64,000 nt of DNA from Platycnemis pennipes (taxonomy: Eukaryota > Arthropoda > Insecta > Odonata > Platycnemididae), in the NCBI GenBank assembly GCA_933228895.1, contig OW121855.1, positions 44,282,698 through 44,346,697 of the forward strand. Reading direction: 5' to 3'. Below, piece by piece: positions 37,401-48,969 of the stretch. The notes beneath the pieces are model-generated. The model was not told the origin of the DNA, did not search any database, and was given only the letters and a program-made list of their open reading frames with translations. The position numbers and the translations under genes were made by a program. Numbering within the stretch: position 1 is the stretch's first letter; the number at the start of each line of letters is the position of its first letter.

Positions 37401-38694
37401 CATTTGTGGAGGGACCGATTTTAGTGAGCTATTTTTGTGTTCATTTCTTGAAGATAAATAGAACTCGAATATAATGGGGGTAATTTTTCCTTTTCCGCAG
37501 TCGGAAACAAATCGGTACGCGCTTTTCTCGTTCGAGTGTGTGCCCGCTACGGAATATTTTAGGGATTTGTATCCGTCAGCGAAGACGAATGATACATTAT
37601 TTTCTTACAAAATCAGTGCAGAGAGACATAGTTGGGAGAATTCACGCGAAACTAATCTGCATGCAATTGCGTTTAATTCTCAACCGACTAAAAGAATACC
37701 GAACTAGATTCGTACACTCGCATAATTGAGCCATTTTTTATGTTTTGACACTTTCATGAAGAAATGAAATTCATTCCAACTTCAAAGTGTCCGAGGTGAA
37801 TTATTTTATACAATGAAAAGACAGCTCAATTTACTCGTGACCACTAGCACTTTCGTGTCTTTTACTCTTCGGCGAATTCAACGCAGCATCACAGAAATTC
37901 AACATTAATTTAACGATTCATCAGCGCGGTGAAAGATGCAATGCGTTATTTTGCGATAATACAAAAAAATGTGGCAATTGATATTCCTAATGCATCCATG
38001 ACATGAGATCGTATTGAGAGGAGTATGAAATTATACGCTTTTTTGTATTTTCAAGAGTGAATCTCTTATTTTGAAAGTACTCACTGAAATAAGTGGAATG
38101 TTAATAAACATAGAAGTTTATTAAAACAGAAGAATCTAGTAAAAAATATTTTTCAGATGAGTAGAACACAAGTGACGATGCAATATTAACGAATTATCGT
38201 ATATTAATTCAAAAACGTAGGCCAACTCTCAAGGTCACAAAATTATGGCTCATCTTAAGGAAATAAGGCACATTTTTCTTAACACAGCAAGAAAACATAA
38301 AAGAGATTTCCTCATCATTGGCTAAAATTGCTGCTCAGTAAATGAGCTAAAATGAAAGCCTGAAATTTAATTCATTACCCCATCAGAAGTTTCAGAAGAT
38401 TGAGTGGGAGTCGGAATCATCACATTGCACGTTTTCCTACTGAGAACTTTCCGCAAGTGAAGAATGAATTCTGATGTCATTTTCAATCTCTCCACTAACT
38501 TGCCAATACCCTTAAGCCGTTTAATGTTGTTATTAGGGATCTAATGGCTCCTGCGGTTGACTGAACAATCCACCAGCCATCACTAGTCTAATTCATAATC
38601 CCATTAAGAATGGTTCCGAGCCTTGGAAAAGGTAAAGTTGCCGGTGTCCGACTTAACTACGACGAATTCCTTCATGATGAGGATAAGAAAAACA
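34441..38694. other. Unannotated, mostly AT-rich
   Basis: No gene recognised. A degenerate tRNA-like head (CAATTTGAGTCCTATTC near 36656) may be a SINE remnant. A moderate CpG-rich patch lies at 36870-37080 and 37140-37340. Open stretches up to 79 codons have no known domain. Confidence 0.45.
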
Positions 38695-38857
38695 CTGCGA
38701 ATCCACCAAATATTTAATTTAATGCTCTCACGACCATGGTTTCGATGCTTTGCATCATCATCAGGTGGCCTTCGCATCATCATCACCTGAATATGATGCA
38801 AAGCATCTAAACCATGGTCGTTAGTGTTATTAAATTAAATATTTCGTGGAATTGTAG
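38695..38857. repeat. Foldback element of two inverted hammerhead-like units
   Basis: The left arm (about 38701-38770) and right arm (about 38778-38850) are inverted copies. On the minus strand the left arm reads CACCTGATGATG, ATGCAAAGCATC, GAAACCATGGTCGT. The right arm on the plus strand reads the same except for CTGAATA and TAAACC. AT-rich outer arms (ATTTAATTTAAT against ATTAAATTAAAT) pair as well. The right flank GTGGAATTGTAG (38846-38857) matches the flanks at 1000 and 51190. Confidence 0.85.
38726..38768 (-). ncRNA. Hammerhead-ribozyme-like core
   Basis: Minus strand: stem I CAC (38767-38765) pairs with GTG (38731-38729). CTGATGA lies at 38764-38758. One unpaired U follows, then stem II GATGC / GCATC closed by AAA. 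GAAA lies at 38743-38740. Stem III is ACC / GGT around AT, and the predicted cleavage site is after C at 38732 (GGTC|GT). All core blocks of a minimal hammerhead are present. The extra U before stem II and the 2-nt stem III loop would weaken a monomer. ACCATGGT is self-complementary, so two molecules could pair. Such minimal dimeric hammerheads are known in Penelope-like retroelements. Activity is inferred. Confidence 0.6.
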
Positions 38858-38884
38858 TAATTTTCTGGCCCTCATCTTGTAAAA

Positions 38885-39145
38885 GGTAGTAAGAGTACTG
38901 GCTACCCCCCCACTAGTCCCGGTTCAAAACCAGGTAATATCTACTATGGAAGCTTTACATGGTTGCCTCGTGGAGAATATTCTGAGTCCATTCTAATTCA
39001 GACGGTCGGGGTTGGACGTCAAACTGTGGTGTCCTTGGATCCTTTCATTTAGATCAGACTAATGCCAATATACCGAAGCCAGATTTTTCACCGGCCTTCC
39101 TCTTTACCCTCCAACCCGATTCTTTCACTATTACTCCCAGTCTGA
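38885..39145 (+). mobile_element. tRNA-derived SINE copy
   Basis: B box GGTTCAAAACC at 38921-38931, preceded by GAGTACTGGCTAC. The body has CAAACTGTGGTGTCCTTGG, CTTTCATTTAGATCAGACT, AATGCC and CCTCTTTACCCTCCAACCC, equivalent to the copies at 34.1 and 60.5 kb. The 3' end is less clear. Confidence 0.7.
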
Positions 39146-39239
39146 AGCACATTTTAGTGCGGTACTGACTTAAAACCACTCATGATCATGTACATTAATA
39201 TTTTACATCGGACTGTTTTACTCAGAGGTTTCCAATAGG

Positions 39240-39660
39240 GCTGCACCACTCTATTTGACATTTTTGTAGTTTTTGGTAACATCACCCAAAATATTCTACG
39301 TGACTCGGATTGGTTGACGTTGGTCGTTTCAGAACTAATATTTTCCAAAGGAACGGGTCCGCTTAGGGGACGAATCTGAACGAATCCGACGAGCCAAGTC
39401 TCGTTCCTTTGGAAGGAGATGACCCAACTAATGGAAAATGAACGCCAGGAACCACGTGAGTAGAAGGGACGATGGACCGAGTGGACCTGCGAAAGGAACG
39501 AATGGGCCATGAGGACCGATGAAGTAAAGAAAGGACAGAGCAACGGAAATACTAGCTATTGGGGTTAAAAAGAAACGAAGTCATCGGACCCGTTCCTTAT
39601 GGTGAACGGAACGAAAGGAACTGGCAAAGGAAAAATACTGCCATCACTACTAACAAGTCA
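39240..39660. mobile_element. Candidate MITE/foldback with inverted GGAACG motifs
   Basis: AAGGAACGGGTCCG at 39348-39361 is exactly inverted at 39585-39598. Between and around them are further GGAACG, GAACGAATC and CGTTCC words in both orientations, including AAAGGAACG / CGTTCCTTT at about 39347 and 39403. Read on the minus strand, the right side begins TAGTGATGGCAGTA, a hAT-like end, but I find no matching left terminus, so the boundaries are uncertain. The 129-codon minus-strand frame here is probably not a gene. Confidence 0.45.
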
Positions 39661-39995
39661 AGGAATTAAATCATGAAGATTTTGAGACGCATTTACAGTT
39701 CTTCCTACAAGCGTCTTAATGGTGATCCAGCGTCGCACACATCCATCTTCTCCTAAAGAAATTGCCCGTATCTGGGTAGTACTTGACTCAATACTTCCTG
39801 TAGCACTCGGAGCTATGTTTATGCCAGACGAAATTAAACATTTTGTCGCACTGTCCAAATAGCTTTCATTAAAACTTTTCTTTATGGAATTTATAACTAA
39901 TTTCGGTTAAAGTCTCATTAGTGGGGTTAAAAGTTATAAACTTTAAAATTGCATATTTAAGTGCAAATGGCCAACTTTGGGGTTGGGCTTACCGC
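39661..39995. other. Unannotated sequence
   Basis: Nothing recognised. Confidence 0.45.
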
Positions 39996-40068
39996 AATGA
40001 GGGTCGTTTACTAGCTTCGATCCCGAGCAAGGGTCTCGGATTAGCTGCTTAGAGTACTAATGAGGGTC
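39996..40068 (-). mobile_element. SINE head fragment flanked by 10-bp direct repeats
   Basis: AATGAGGGTC occurs at 39996-40005 and 40059-40068. Between them, on the minus strand, AGTACTCTAAGCAGCTAATC is followed by GAGACCC and a B-box-like GGGATCGAAGCTAG. The AGTACT word recurs in the heads of the SINEs at 38.9 and 60.5 kb. It looks like a very short 5' SINE fragment with a target-site duplication, although AATGAGGG is also present nearby (CCCTCATT at about 40101). Confidence 0.45.
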
Positions 40069-41289
40069 CGACCGTCGGTTCTTCCCACGAATGCGACTTT
40101 AACCCTCATTTCCTAATTCTATGGCTCCAACTCTTCTAATTCCATTCAGTAAACAAGGTCCAAATCTATCCTCCCGTTTTTCGTTAAAGTCTTCCAATAT
40201 TCTGCGGGTATGTAATCTGACTGAGCAGATATTTAATCTCGTCCCCTTTCATTCACCATAACACTTCCTATTTGCTCTGCTTCACCGTGCAAAATTTTAA
40301 CCACGTGGAATCATTATGTCACTTTTCTATCGTATAATTATTTGTCAAGTTTATCCTTACAGCTACAAACTATTCAATGCATTCCTTCTAGCTCACCTGT
40401 ATCTATTAGGAATACGGGAGTACAAAGAGCTCTTTTACTCGTCTGGGGCAACATTATATCTTTAGAAACTCCAGAAACGTATCTCGCAAAAATATGCAGG
40501 TATATGCTTTTCCCTGAACTTAATATTTCCTAATCTCTACTTTTCCTCATGGGATTCACGACAGAGGCATTTCCCTAAATTGTTTTCCGTAATTATGAAC
40601 CATAGATCAAATTCCCTTAGCATACTCATAATTCTGTCCTTACGCTTCGGGGTTTTTTTTAATGGCCACACAACCTAAAACCTACATATTTCACTTCTTC
40701 AACCTCTTGTCTTAATAAAAACTCTGACTTAAGTTAATTATTTCGATTATGATTTAGGTAGCTATCATCTGGATCTCCAGGGGACACATTCTCCAACAAT
40801 AGAGTCGAAGGTAACGCTCTTAAATTCTCCAACCGTATTATTACCATTCTGCCATCCTTTCTTGCTCCTTGGCATCATTTGGAAATACTTACTTTCGGAA
40901 TCAACCAACTTAATATATAGGATATAAAGTTAATTCTACGAAAGAAAGTAATGAATCCACAACTTTGAATAATTTACTCATAATAAAAAGTGAAACAAAC
41001 AATTATTGCAAATTAGCTCCTTTAAAGGAAAGGAATGTAACGTTTAAGTCATGACCGATTACAGAGAGTTGATATGTTTAATTCGTAAATAATAAAACCT
41101 AACGGTAAATCGCATACACTGCAGATGCATATGGATTAATGGGTTTGATAGGAGAGAGATAATAAAATATCTGGGGAATACCGACGGATAAAAAGGATAT
41201 AAGTAAGTTCTATAATATCAACATACCATTAAAAACTGGGAAGATGAAGGAACGAAGAGTGCACGAATGCTCGTGAACCTATGTTACCA
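40069..41289. other. Unannotated AT-rich sequence
   Basis: A minus-strand segment at about 40650-40720 reads V-E-E-V-K-Y-V-G-F, weakly like the F-x-Y-L-G motif of LINEs, without further support. Nothing else seen. Confidence 0.4.
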
Positions 41290-42180
41290 GCTTCGAACAG
41301 CGACTTTGGAGATTCCTACGAAGATTTATTCCCGCAACCTTGGAACAGCGGGCGCCCTAAAACTGTAGCTCCATTGCTCCAGAGTTTCGAATGACGACAG
41401 ATGGAGAGGGATAACGACTTCTCCGTCGTGTGATAATGTTCTCGGCCGAGTTACACGCGGAGAGGCCGCCTCGCTCGCGTGGTAACACGAAACGCCCCCG
41501 AGGTACGGGCCGGAATAAATAAAAGGCACCACGCATCCACAGCATCTGGGATCGGAGAGGGAGAGAGAGCTAGTATAGGCATCCTCGTCCCCGCGGGGAT
41601 CCGGCCTTCGCCCGGCCCCGCCATTTTTCCTAATCTCTTCATACGCCCCTTCTCCAATCCTTATCTACTTCTTGTCCTTTCCCTCTAAACCCCACCCTAC
41701 TCGATTTTTCCCACTCTCCTTTCGTACCTCCTCGACATCTCCCCTACTCTCCGTTCGCCCTTCCTCGACATCCCCCCTTTCCTCCGGTCGCCCTTCCTTT
41801 AATCTTTGCGGGGTCCATTGTTTTGCAAACTGGGGAGGAACGCCTTTTTAAAAGGAGCATTATCACTCCCCCCCCACACACCTCCCCTCTCTCACTTGCG
41901 AGGTTTCCCATTGGTCGAATCTCTCCCTTCTCCCTATCCCTCGCCCTTCCAAAGCGCCTCGTCCCTTTGAGCGCCGCCGCGCCACGGACGCTAATAAAAA
42001 GGAAAGTAAGGGCCGACGCCTCTGGCACGTCCATGTCCATTAAAGTTGGGTAAAACAGCCGGCTCAGCGTTGGAGGAGGTGCTGCTGTTGCTTGTTCGGG
42101 GTGGCAGGGCGGAATGAGCAAATGAATATCCTCACGACACAAGGCCTCGCGACAGACCCCTGACGTTTCGGCCAAAACTC
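41290..42180. other. GC-rich, pyrimidine-skewed island with a local duplication
   Basis: The plus strand is C/T-rich from about 41600 to 41950. A unit of about 34 bp beginning CCTCGACATC and ending TCGCCCTT is repeated at 41729-41762 and 41763-41795. The 143-codon minus-strand frame (41744-42175) and the plus-strand frames give low-complexity peptides. No gene called. Confidence 0.5.
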
Positions 42181-45100
42181 ACGCCAAAATATTTGTGCTT
42201 TTGATTTAATTTCTTCAGGAATTACTCGAACATTTCAACCAAAGGGGTGCACTCGTCAACCTCCTGTTCTTTGGCGAAGCGCACTACGATCGAAAAAATT
42301 CTCAGAATATGATAATAATTCATTTATTATACTCTTGCGATTTTTTATGCGTAGAAAAAGAGTGAAATGAGGCAACCCGGAAGAAAAAGTTCTCGTAATG
42401 GGGTGGCCTTCTCATGATAACGGCATAGTCTGGCAGTTTACGAGAATATATAAGCACACATACCAAATGGCTATATAAGTAGTTTAATATACAAAGTGTA
42501 ACTACTCGTTATATGAATGCAACGTTACAACTTTCAGTGATCATAACTTAAAGAAGTGCCTATTACTTGCAACTATTTGTAATTTCTGAGAGATGAAAAT
42601 GCTCCCTTCGAAAAGCTAAAGGAGTTCGGATGCGATATAGAAAATAATAAGGCCAGGATCTAGGTCATTAAAAGATCATCGCCATGGTATTAGTCTCGGG
42701 GATGGAGGCGGTAAAAGCTCATTTTGCGAACTCTCCGGCGGCAACAAAAAATTGCTTACTCATTTACTCATATAGAGCACCCCCCCTGAGCATTCTAACA
42801 CATTAATGGCATATTAACACATTTCATTCCTCAATAAAGCCATAACTTAAACTTAACGTTGATTTAGTTTTTACTCCAGGCCAGATGAATGAGTTTTTTC
42901 CCTCCTAACATTTTTCTGCGATTTAGGTATAGTCTACGCCGAGAAAAGTTACATTTTAATTTTCGGCGGAACACGTGATGGAGGTTGTGTTCACGTACAT
43001 AATTGAAGGTCAATATAAACCGGTACGCTTGGAAAAAAACGGGAAATGAAAAGTGGAGGAGGGTGATGATCTCCCTCGGATTATGTACTGAATGTTAGGA
43101 TAATATTATGGAAGTAAATGTGAAGAAGAGAGTTCATGGGTTTTCATGGGCCTTTAAAGCGGAATTAGCAGGAGCTGAACCCTTCTCTGAGAGAATATTT
43201 CTTTGAAATGATCTCCCACAGTCAATAAAGAGTGGGTTGGTACTGAAAGGTGACAACCGTATTACAATTAGCTAAGTTTTTCTCACTAAATAAGCAGGAC
43301 TGGGATGTCTCAAGGCTATCCACGAAAATGGTGTAAAGATCCAGAAAAAAATAATTTTTAAGTTGGTTACTCGAAGGGAGCGCGGAAACTATAAAATAAA
43401 TGAGACATTTCGTAGAAGTTCCAATGGCATCATGAGTTTATTTAATTTTGCAAAACTATTTACGAATTTGGGAAGAGACAGGATTGATTATCCCCCTTCA
43501 CGCTCTACCATTGGCTCTCTAATCAGACGTGATCAATTGTCAAGCTTCACCACCAAGCTTCACTTTAGCCTCTTGGGTTTAACTTCCTTATCGCGCTTCT
43601 TGAACGGCATAGAGGAACAACAGAGTAATCTTTTCGTTTACTTGAATAGTGACCGAATACATCATACGCTATTACAATTAACAGTTCTAACCAGAATATC
43701 AGTAATAAGGAGAATTCGGCAGCTAGTTCCAACTTCTTTTAAGACTGGAATAAGAATAAGAAAAAACTGAGCATTCAATCCGTTAAGCAGAGCTGGAAAC
43801 TCCGGATGGTCGACTACTTTACAGAGAGGCGGGGAGAATTCATTATTCACTGTCGAATATCAAGGTCCAGGAAGAGAAAAAGGTCGACAACCGGGAGAGC
43901 AAGCAGGATGAGCAAAGGTTAAAGTTCAATTGGAAGGCAGCAGCAGGTGTTCGAATATTAACGTCGTGCGTCTTCTCCTTAGCTGACCGGCTCATGTGAG
44001 CCGAAATTGTCTGTTTCGAATTCCATAACAAGTAGAGTACAACCTGATAGTCCTAAGGGGAGATAGAGCGCTCCAGGACTGATTAGCAGGACTTGACAAA
44101 AAACCGGATAGAACCCATATGATCTTGGTGGACGCTTGTGAGTGTTTTTCTGTTTGGCATACTACTCAGGGACATCAAGAGAGGAATCTTCCCGCTCAAG
44201 CAAAATGTGCTAATTTCAAAAGCCGTCGCTCGGTTGAAGAACGAGAACGTCAAGATGGTGACTATCTCTAGAAAAAAAATCTCGAGTATGAAACTCAACG
44301 AGCTCAGTTGGTAATAGCCAATAAGAGGCACGAATCTCCAACTTCGCGGTGAAACTGCTGCAGAGAACAACCGCTGCAACCGTCAGTCTCATGAAGAAAG
44401 ATCGCTGGGACCTCCGCTCCCTCCTCCCTGTTGCTGCTGGGATTACCACCGTAACTCAAAACTGCAGAGGCAAAAACGAGATTCATCTTGCGCGAGACTG
44501 ATTTAGAGGGGAAGAGAAATTTACGGTTCGGAACAATTCAACCCATAGAGGAGCGCTTCCAACGTTCATTCTGGCCGTATTCGCTGACAATGACTCTGAA
44601 ATGCAAGTCCAGCGGAGTACTCGTCTCTAAAGACATATCAGAGACGGTGTATCGTCCACACATTTGACCTGTGACATACCAAAGGAACTTGGAATTAGAA
44701 CTGGCCATTTATTACGCCCCACAATTCAACGCTTTCAGGCCGCTTCTTGTACTTGCGTATAAATGATCCTTGATAAAGTTTTAGGCTGATCAACATTAAG
44801 ATCCAGTCACTATTTTATACGCAAACCGTAATATCAAATGAATGACACAAAGAGGGGTAGGGATTATGCCTGATCGAAGAGAAAATAGTGAATAAGGATG
44901 GAGCCGATTGACAGAAGTGCAAACCTAGAAGAAATATTTCATCAGACCAAACCGGTAGAAAATATTGTCATTCAATCAACATCAAATGCACAGAGAAGAA
45001 GGAAATATGCCTATAAAGAGAAATAAATAAGGGAGAGAATGAATAGTTATGGAAAAATCAATAGTTATGGAAAAATCAAAAATAGGAACACTCCATCGAA

Positions 45101-46959
45101 ATAGTTTGTGTGCGAAGGTCTGCCTTAGAAACTACAAATGTTCTGAGCTCTATGTACTTCTCCTTTGAATGAAGGGTCTAGAAATTCATGGCCTCATGTA
45201 GTCTAATATAATACAACTTTTACCAACGATATTGATTTTTTGTCTTACACAAACGTCCTTATGGATAGAACCTGGCGGCTCGTTTTTTGGGGGCCCGAAC
45301 AGGTTTCCGTTACACAACTGCCACGGAGGCTGAAAATCAAAGTTTAATTCACGAAAGGTTACATTTTTATGTGATTTTGTAATTCAAAAACATTCTTATT
45401 ATAGAAAGACTTTTGGAGATCCACCAAAGACCATAACATGAGATCGAATACGAATTTTTTATATATTATATACAATGACCAGCTTACCAAAAACCTGAAA
45501 TAACTATTAAAGGACACCTGCCGTGACTCAGTTTCTCTGAAGTTGGTAGAATATTATTTTTTATTTATTTATCACTCATTACTTTTCCTGCAGTTAGGAT
45601 AAATTTTGATCAAATACACTCACCCTGATTTATTTCTACACACACCCCTTGAACGCAGTTGCCGACACAATTTCTGTATTAATATTTCACTTTCTACCGG
45701 TGTAATCTTACCTAAAGCAACTATTCTCTTCCTACTTTTCCTCAGTGTCCTACCATACTTCCATCAGTAACCAATTTCAGAATCACCCACAATCATCTGT
45801 ACCATCAAAATCTTTCAAATTTCCTCCGGCTACTTCCTTTCTTCTCCTATGATCTAAGAACTTCCTCGTTCATCTATCTTTCTCTCCATCCCACCGCAAG
45901 TATAGTGCGACAGGTGACGAAGCCGCCAGCGTAGATTTCTAAGCTCTACATATATTTGAAAATAGTTTGAGGCCATGGCGCCATTTATATGGTACCTATT
46001 ACAAAATAGTCTTACTCGCAAGTACATATATTGTCATAGTCCACAAGGTTAAAACACAAATCAGGTATAAGGAGTTCACTTTTGACAAATCGAAGGAACC
46101 AAGAACAGGCCACCATTTACGTAAACGAAGTTAAGTTTGATAGTGGCCAATTCGCGGACCCTTGATTTACCACATTTTAAAAGAATTTGGTCACGAACGT
46201 ATCTCATGCGTAATATATGCGTTCATGCGAACTGCTAACTTTGAAAATTAACGGATGCTGTCCTTTCAAAAGACTCATAAGACAAGATTCTCAAAACTCA
46301 CAACCTCATTGCAATGAATACATCTATATTGAGTCTCTGACATCAATTTATCCACTCTCCACGCCTTAGAATTGCTGTACCAATGGCAGCGCTGTCAAGT
46401 TCCTTCCAGATAAACTGAGCCCAACTGTTCTGCCTGAGCTCATGTTTCAGAGCAGTCCACAACTACACTTTAGTCTCGTACAAGGCTTTTTCCATTAACA
46501 CACACCATTCCAGTGCCTTTCGTTCTGAGATTTTCATTTCTTCAAACATGTTCACGTCCACTGGCCACTTGCTTTTTATCCCTCTACACACCTGAAGGAA
46601 TCTTCCCTCACTCGACGTGCTAATGCAATTTCGGAGTGTTGTTCCTCGGTGAGGGAACAGAAAAAAAGTGAGAACATTTAATGGAACTGCCTTGGAGATT
46701 ACTAATAGCAATCCACCTCTAGTCAACGCAGCCGTCATGCGGGCTAAATCCACTAGAAATTTAAACCAGTGCAAAAAATAATTACTTAATTTCAAACAAC
46801 GATGCGAAACTAAAGAGGAGGGAACCCAAGACCTCGAAGGCGGTGTGGAAGAGAGAAAAAGAGATAGAGAGGGGAAGGAGCTAAAATAAATAAGGACCAA
46901 TCCCTTTCCCAAATGAAAATAATGGATGATAAAGGAAAAAAAAGACAAGACGCTGCCGT
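42181..46959. other. Unannotated sequence
   Basis: No gene recognised. The 135-codon plus-strand frame at 43363-43770 and the minus-strand frames at 43843-44486 have no known motif, and the codon-like composition there hints at a decayed coding relic of unknown origin. An 18-bp direct tandem duplication (ATAGTTATGGAAAAATCA) lies at 45043-45060 and 45061-45078. Confidence 0.4.
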
Positions 46960-47600
46960 TGTCTGAAAGGCGTTGTCGGTTCCCGCTCCTCAGCTGTTTT
47001 TTCTGTCGCCGCACTTCTCCCCTTCTGCCAAGGAGAGCGAGGTTGTCAGGTGTGGAGGGGCGGGAACGGTGGGCGCTCTTGTAGGTCCCTCCTTCCCCCT
47101 CCCCTTTCTCCCTCACTCCCACATCTCACGTTCATTTGGGCGCCGTTTCTCCTTTTGCACGGGCGTTAGATGAGGGGAGTGGGGAAGAGGGGGTGTGGCC
47201 ACGGGAGAGGGCTCGCATGAGAAAAGGACCCTCGAATATCTCCCTCACACCCTCTCTCTCCATCACCACCGGTATCCCGTCGTTCGTTCCACCACGACCC
47301 ACCCCACGCGAGCGGCCGCAAAAAAAAAAACAGATGCCGGGCGCCCCCCGAGGGGTAGGGGGTGTGAGGAATGATTTCGTTTGTGGGGAGAGGATAGGAG
47401 AGAGATACTACACGGACACCAGGCTCAGGGGCAAGCACAAGCCGGACGGGCGGTGCTGCCTCAACCCCAGCCACCGCACACGATTCGGGCGGCCGTAGGC
47501 GGTGAGCGGTCGCGTGCCTTTTTTCCGTCCCTGCGGACAGCGGGACGGCCCGGGGACGTGTTTCGTGCGACGGGAATGGTGGGAGGTTTGAAGAGAACGG
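46960..47600. other. GC/CpG-rich island
   Basis: Strongly GC-rich with dense CpG. It includes GAGCGGCCGC followed by an A run (about 47310-47330). Open stretches exist on both strands, including the N-terminal half of the 219-codon minus-strand frame 46463-47122, whose peptide has no recognised domain and is low-complexity where GC is high. A promoter-associated island is possible but not shown. Confidence 0.5.
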
Positions 47601-48937
47601 ACGGAATAAAAATACGCTTCGCTGGGATCAAATCTAAGCCGATAAAAACTCTTCAACCTCTGAGACAGGAAAAGAAAAACAATCGAGGTTAGCCCATGCG
47701 CGAACGATTTCAACTAGGAACAGCAAGACATAAAGTTCGGATCGGCAAGCACCAACGCAAACGTTTAAGCAAAATTTCACCTTATTATTATCATCATTAT
47801 TAGTGATGTACCGATTATGGTAAGGTTAGATGGACATAAAATTCTTACCCCGATCTCTATCAAGGGACATGATGTATACTTACAACCGACCGTGTAATTA
47901 CATACCAGACAGCATTCAAATCGTCTCCATCGTCTATTGAGAACTACAACAGAAAGGCAATGTAAATGGTATATCCATTTCTAGATTACACTTCCTACAT
48001 TATTTATCTAAGACGCTCTGTCTATTTTTATAGCTCCAGCCAGAATAAATACAGAGGTACCTATAAGAATCCATAATTTGTAATTCGTACCCTCGAATTT
48101 CATTATGTTATTATCGTGAGCCGAATTGTGTATACTTCGTTTCTCCAGCCCATGATCCACTAGTATTTGATCAACACTAGGTCTTACATCTTTCACCAGC
48201 TATTTTTAAAAGTTAGTGGTTTACTACGACGCAATGGACCGTTTTAGAGCTCTGCAAATATTAAAGAAGTCGTCAGGTCACAAATCAGATTTAAATGATT
48301 TCTGATTTCAAACGTGAACATATAGAACAATGATACGGTAAAAAGATTCGATACCAAGAAATTACTGATTTACGCAAAACACTGCCTAATGTTATCCTTA
48401 GATAAGGCTACATGAAATGTAAGTAGCGGTGATTACTCACAACCATTTTGAATGTATTAACAATTTACTAATGTTCTATTTCATCTATTCAGGTAGTTTT
48501 TGTTTTCGTTATAAAATCACTGTGGAATGGATGGTACACTTGTACAGTTGTTTTCTGCGAAATTAGAGGCAAAAGTTGAACTGAAAAAAAAAATTCACAC
48601 CGACCTTGGTAGCAAGGTCGTGCCGGTCAGTGACACAAAATTTTGCAGGATCGGACCCGGACGTCACGATGGTCTTATGATTAAGCCCAGGTCAGATCGT
48701 ACTTTGCAAAAATACTAGTTGCAGAACCTTTAAACCTAATTATCCCAAAAAATAAACTCGGCCTGAAAAAATTCGTAGAGAAGCGATAGAGTAGAGCGTT
48801 TGGCATTTTGTTAGGCCCGGTCACCATGCCTCCTGCGACACGTTCCGCAAAGTCTGGGCTGATAAACTGAATATTTCGATACATGACTTTTTTGAGAAAC
48901 CAGCTTGCATGATAACCCCCCTGAGAATCACGAGGAA
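47601..48937. other. Unannotated AT-rich sequence
   Basis: The minus-strand frame at 48008-48196 ends in a hydrophobic run (W-I-L-I-G-T-S-V-F-I-L-A-G-A) that could look like a membrane segment, but 62 codons alone do not support a gene. A CGACCTT / AAGGTCG hairpin lies at about 48601-48620. Confidence 0.45.
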
Positions 48938-48969
48938 ACGAAATGCCTCTCCATGGAGAGGCATTTCGT
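48938..48969. repeat. Perfect 32-bp palindrome
   Basis: ACGAAATGCCTCTCCA (48938-48953) is followed immediately by its exact reverse complement to 48969. There is no loop, and the centre is CCATGG. TCACGA and TCGTGA words on either side suggest that the pairing once extended further. Function unknown. Confidence 0.95.

Noticed and set aside
40650..40720. Minus-strand LINE-like peptide (V-E-E-V-K-Y-V-G-F)
   Set aside because: A single short motif without the following conserved blocks present in the other three LINE copies.
43363..44486. Cluster of open frames on both strands, considered as a decayed transposon or host exon
   Set aside because: No recognised motif in any frame, so only noted as an unannotated segment.
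46463..47122. The longest open frame in the window, 219 codons on the minus strand
   Set aside because: No recognised domain. Half of it lies in a GC-rich island with low-complexity composition and open frames on the other strand. No promoter, splice or homology support.
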